DNA from: Rebecca billardiae RCC1528
Lineage: Eukaryota; Haptophyta
Length of the DNA: 64,000 bases
Reading direction: 5' to 3'
Assembly (NCBI GenBank): GCA_965240325.2
Contig: OZ251223.1
Span: 1,736,001-1,800,000 of the forward strand
Each line of letters starts with the position of its first letter. Position 1 is the first letter of the stretch. Positions 62,526-64,000 of this stretch are shown here, piece after piece. A program made the translations under genes and the position numbers. The notes beneath the pieces were generated by a model. That model was not told the DNA's origin and did not search any database. It was given only the letters and a program-made list of their open reading frames with translations.

Positions 62526-64000
62526 ATGTGGCATGCCATCGTGCTAGTGATCATCGCGTGGCTAGCTCAGTATGCACAGTGCACCACCATCCAGCCGGCC
62601 GCTATCCAGGTCAGCCGGCTCAAACACGGCTTCCGGATCGCACAGCGCGCCAACGGCACGCGCCCGCTGCTGCACTCTGGGTGCAACGCGCGCACCATGC
62701 TTGCGGTAGCCGAGCGCATTGCCCGAGCGCATGAGTACTCGCGCTGGCTGCGCCGTGACGGGCGCGTGAGGGTCTTCGAGTACGACGCATCCACGAGCGT
62801 GCGTGGCTGTTTGAACCAACCCGCCTCGAGCTACTGCACGGCGGAGGACTTTGCGTGTAGCAAGCGGCAGCGGCTGATGGGCTCGCTCTCTGCGCGACTG
62901 AACGCGTCGTCGAGCGCGCTCGCGCGCACGCTCGACCCGGCGGCCGCGGACCTCCTGGTGATCCCGTGCTACGCCCTGCCGCAGGCGCACGCGCGCCGAC
63001 TGCCGCACCTCACTGCCCACAGCGCTCACCGCCACGTGCTCATCTTCGCGCAGACGATCGACGCGCCGCCCGCGTGCGACCTGCGCGAGCGCTGGCCCGT
63101 GCAGCTGTTCAACCTGCAGTGGCCCGCGCACTGTGGGCATGCGCCGGGGGGCTTCGACCCGTCGTCGCTGCCGTACCCGTCGGAGCGGCAGGCGCCGCGC
63201 GCTGAGCCCGCCGGACGCGCCCGTGCGCGCCCCGTGCTCGCATCCTTCATCGGGCACGCACACGGCACGGCGGCCGCCCTCCGCTCGAACGTGATGGCCG
63301 CGTGCCGCGCGGCGCCCTCTGCGGAGTGCTCGTACGCGGGGCCAAAGGAGATGGGCTCGCGCGCGGAGCTCCACGCGCTCAAGCGGCGCTCTACGTTCTG
63401 CCTCGAGGTCGCGGGCGACACGGCGTACCGCCAGTCGCTCACCGACGACCTGCTCGCCGGCTGCATCCCCGTGCTGCTCTCTCCCGAGATGGCCTCGCAG
63501 CACGGGCTGCACTGGCACGCGTGGCGCAACGCGACCACGGTGCTCGCCACGTGGGTCGGCGGCGAGGCGGCGCCACGCGCCGTGCGCGTGGTGCATGCGC
63601 GCACACCACGAGCGCGCGTCCCTTCGGCGGCCACAGTGCGCCGCGCGGCCGCAACCGAGTCCGCCGACGACCGTCCGGTGGACGTGCCCGCGCGCGCCGC
63701 GGCGTCACTCGGCGCGGGCGATGCGATCAGGCTGCGCGCGAGTTCGTTTGCCGCGCTGCTCGCGCAGCTCATGGCGCTCAGGGATGGCGGTGGCACGAGT
63801 GTCGCACGCATGCGGCAGACGATCGACGCGCACTCTGCGAGCCTGCGCTATCGCGACGACCTGGACCGGGCGGGTCAGGCCGGCGTGCGGGCCGATCTCG
63901 ACGCTCTCGATACGCTCTTTGTGGCCGCCGCGATGATTGCCGAGGAGATGGAGGGCGCGTGCTCCCGCGCAGTGCGCCTGGGGACCATGCACGCGTCCGA
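62526..64000 (+). CDS. Exostosin-family (GT47) glycosyltransferase, 3' end beyond window
   Basis: The frame is open from the ATG at 62526 to the last base (491 codons, no stop), so the gene is truncated by the window edge. MWHAIVLVIIAWLAQYAQC is a signal-anchor, typical of type II Golgi enzymes. The middle (ADLLVIPCYALPQAHARRLP, HRHVLIFAQTIDAPP) and the block STFCLEVAGDTAYRQSLTDD with LLAGCIPVLLSPEM (about residues 295-330) match the exostosin core, whose hallmark is a Phe-Cys-Leu strand, a Gly-Asp-Thr loop and a GCIPV segment. GT47 enzymes transfer sugars such as GlcA, Gal, Xyl or Ara to cell-surface glycans; the substrate here cannot be read. It is divergent from the EF-hand gene with 26 bp between start codons. 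Confidence 0.85.
   Translation, partial: MWHAIVLVIIAWLAQYAQCTTIQPAAIQVSRLKHGFRIAQRANGTRPLLHSGCNARTMLAVAERIARAHEYSRWLRRDGRVRVFEYDASTSVRGCLNQPASSYCTAEDFACSKRQRLMGSLSARLNASSSALARTLDPAAADLLVIPCYALPQAHARRLPHLTAHSAHRHVLIFAQTIDAPPACDLRERWPVQLFNLQWPAHCGHAPGGFDPSSLPYPSERQAPRAEPAGRARARPVLASFIGHAHGTAAALRSNVMAACRAAPSAECSYAGPKEMGSRAELHALKRRSTFCLEVAGDTAYRQSLTDDLLAGCIPVLLSPEMASQHGLHWHAWRNATTVLATWVGGEAAPRAVRVVHARTPRARVPSAATVRRAAATESADDRPVDVPARAAASLGAGDAIRLRASSFAALLAQLMALRDGGGTSVARMRQTIDAHSASLRYRDDLDRAGQAGVRADLDALDTLFVAAAMIAEEMEGACSRAVRLGTMHAS

Overview
The window is nuclear DNA of a microbial eukaryote, not a prokaryote. Genes are GC-rich and mostly single-exon or carry one or two short introns (about 95-160 nt, GT-AG). 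Intergenic DNA is full of dispersed repeats, minisatellites and AT microsatellites. The gene set (wybutosine synthesis TYW1, gamma-tubulin complex GCP5, NF-YB, a TRPM-like channel, a membrane hybrid histidine kinase, a GT47 exostosin, an aquaglyceroporin, an EF-hand protein, a Lys/Gly-rich LRR protein) fits a free-living, probably ciliated, GC-rich alga. A haptophyte-like alga is my best guess, but this is inference.

Layout. 1-5.9 kb: a minus-strand EF-hand/HAD phosphatase with one intron, followed by a 49-nt perfect palindrome and an inverted duplication. 5.9-10.2 kb: an aquaglyceroporin, the first copy of a 1.5-kb repeat element, and a GT25-like glycosyltransferase. 10.2-15.2 kb: decayed or finely split minus-strand coding fragments (zinc-ribbon and coiled-coil pieces) among short dispersed repeats. 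15.2-20.2 kb: a head-to-head pair (2-Cys peroxiredoxin / LRR protein), then a second GT-A glycosyltransferase. 20.2-22.3 kb: a tandem duplication and repeats. 22.3-36.1 kb is the gene-dense core: TYW1 and GCP5 (head-to-head), NF-YB, and a 1,887-residue TRPM-like channel. 36.1-40.1 kb: a pair of 537/539-bp inverted arms that appear identical except for a homopolymer run. 40.3-43.2 kb: hybrid histidine kinase (three exons). 43.8-46.9 kb: two further tandem copies of the 1.5-kb element, bounded by and sharing TTAA. 46.9-51 kb: repeats with no supported gene. 51-51.9 kb: an orphan multi-pass membrane protein. 52.2-60.8 kb: a satellite district with AT-rich blocks, a broken actin-related gene, about 24 copies of a 115-bp repeat and about 40 copies of a 45-bp repeat. 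61.4-64 kb: an EF-hand protein head-to-head with an exostosin-family glycosyltransferase that runs off the window.

The genes are separate nuclear loci, not an operon. Recurring themes are calcium (two EF-hand proteins and a TRPM-like channel), secretory-pathway glycosylation (three glycosyltransferases) and three divergent gene pairs with very short shared promoters. The least explained features are the TTAA-bounded element with a conserved but frameshifted reading frame, the near-identical long inverted repeat, and the GTAAC-rich palindromic satellite district.
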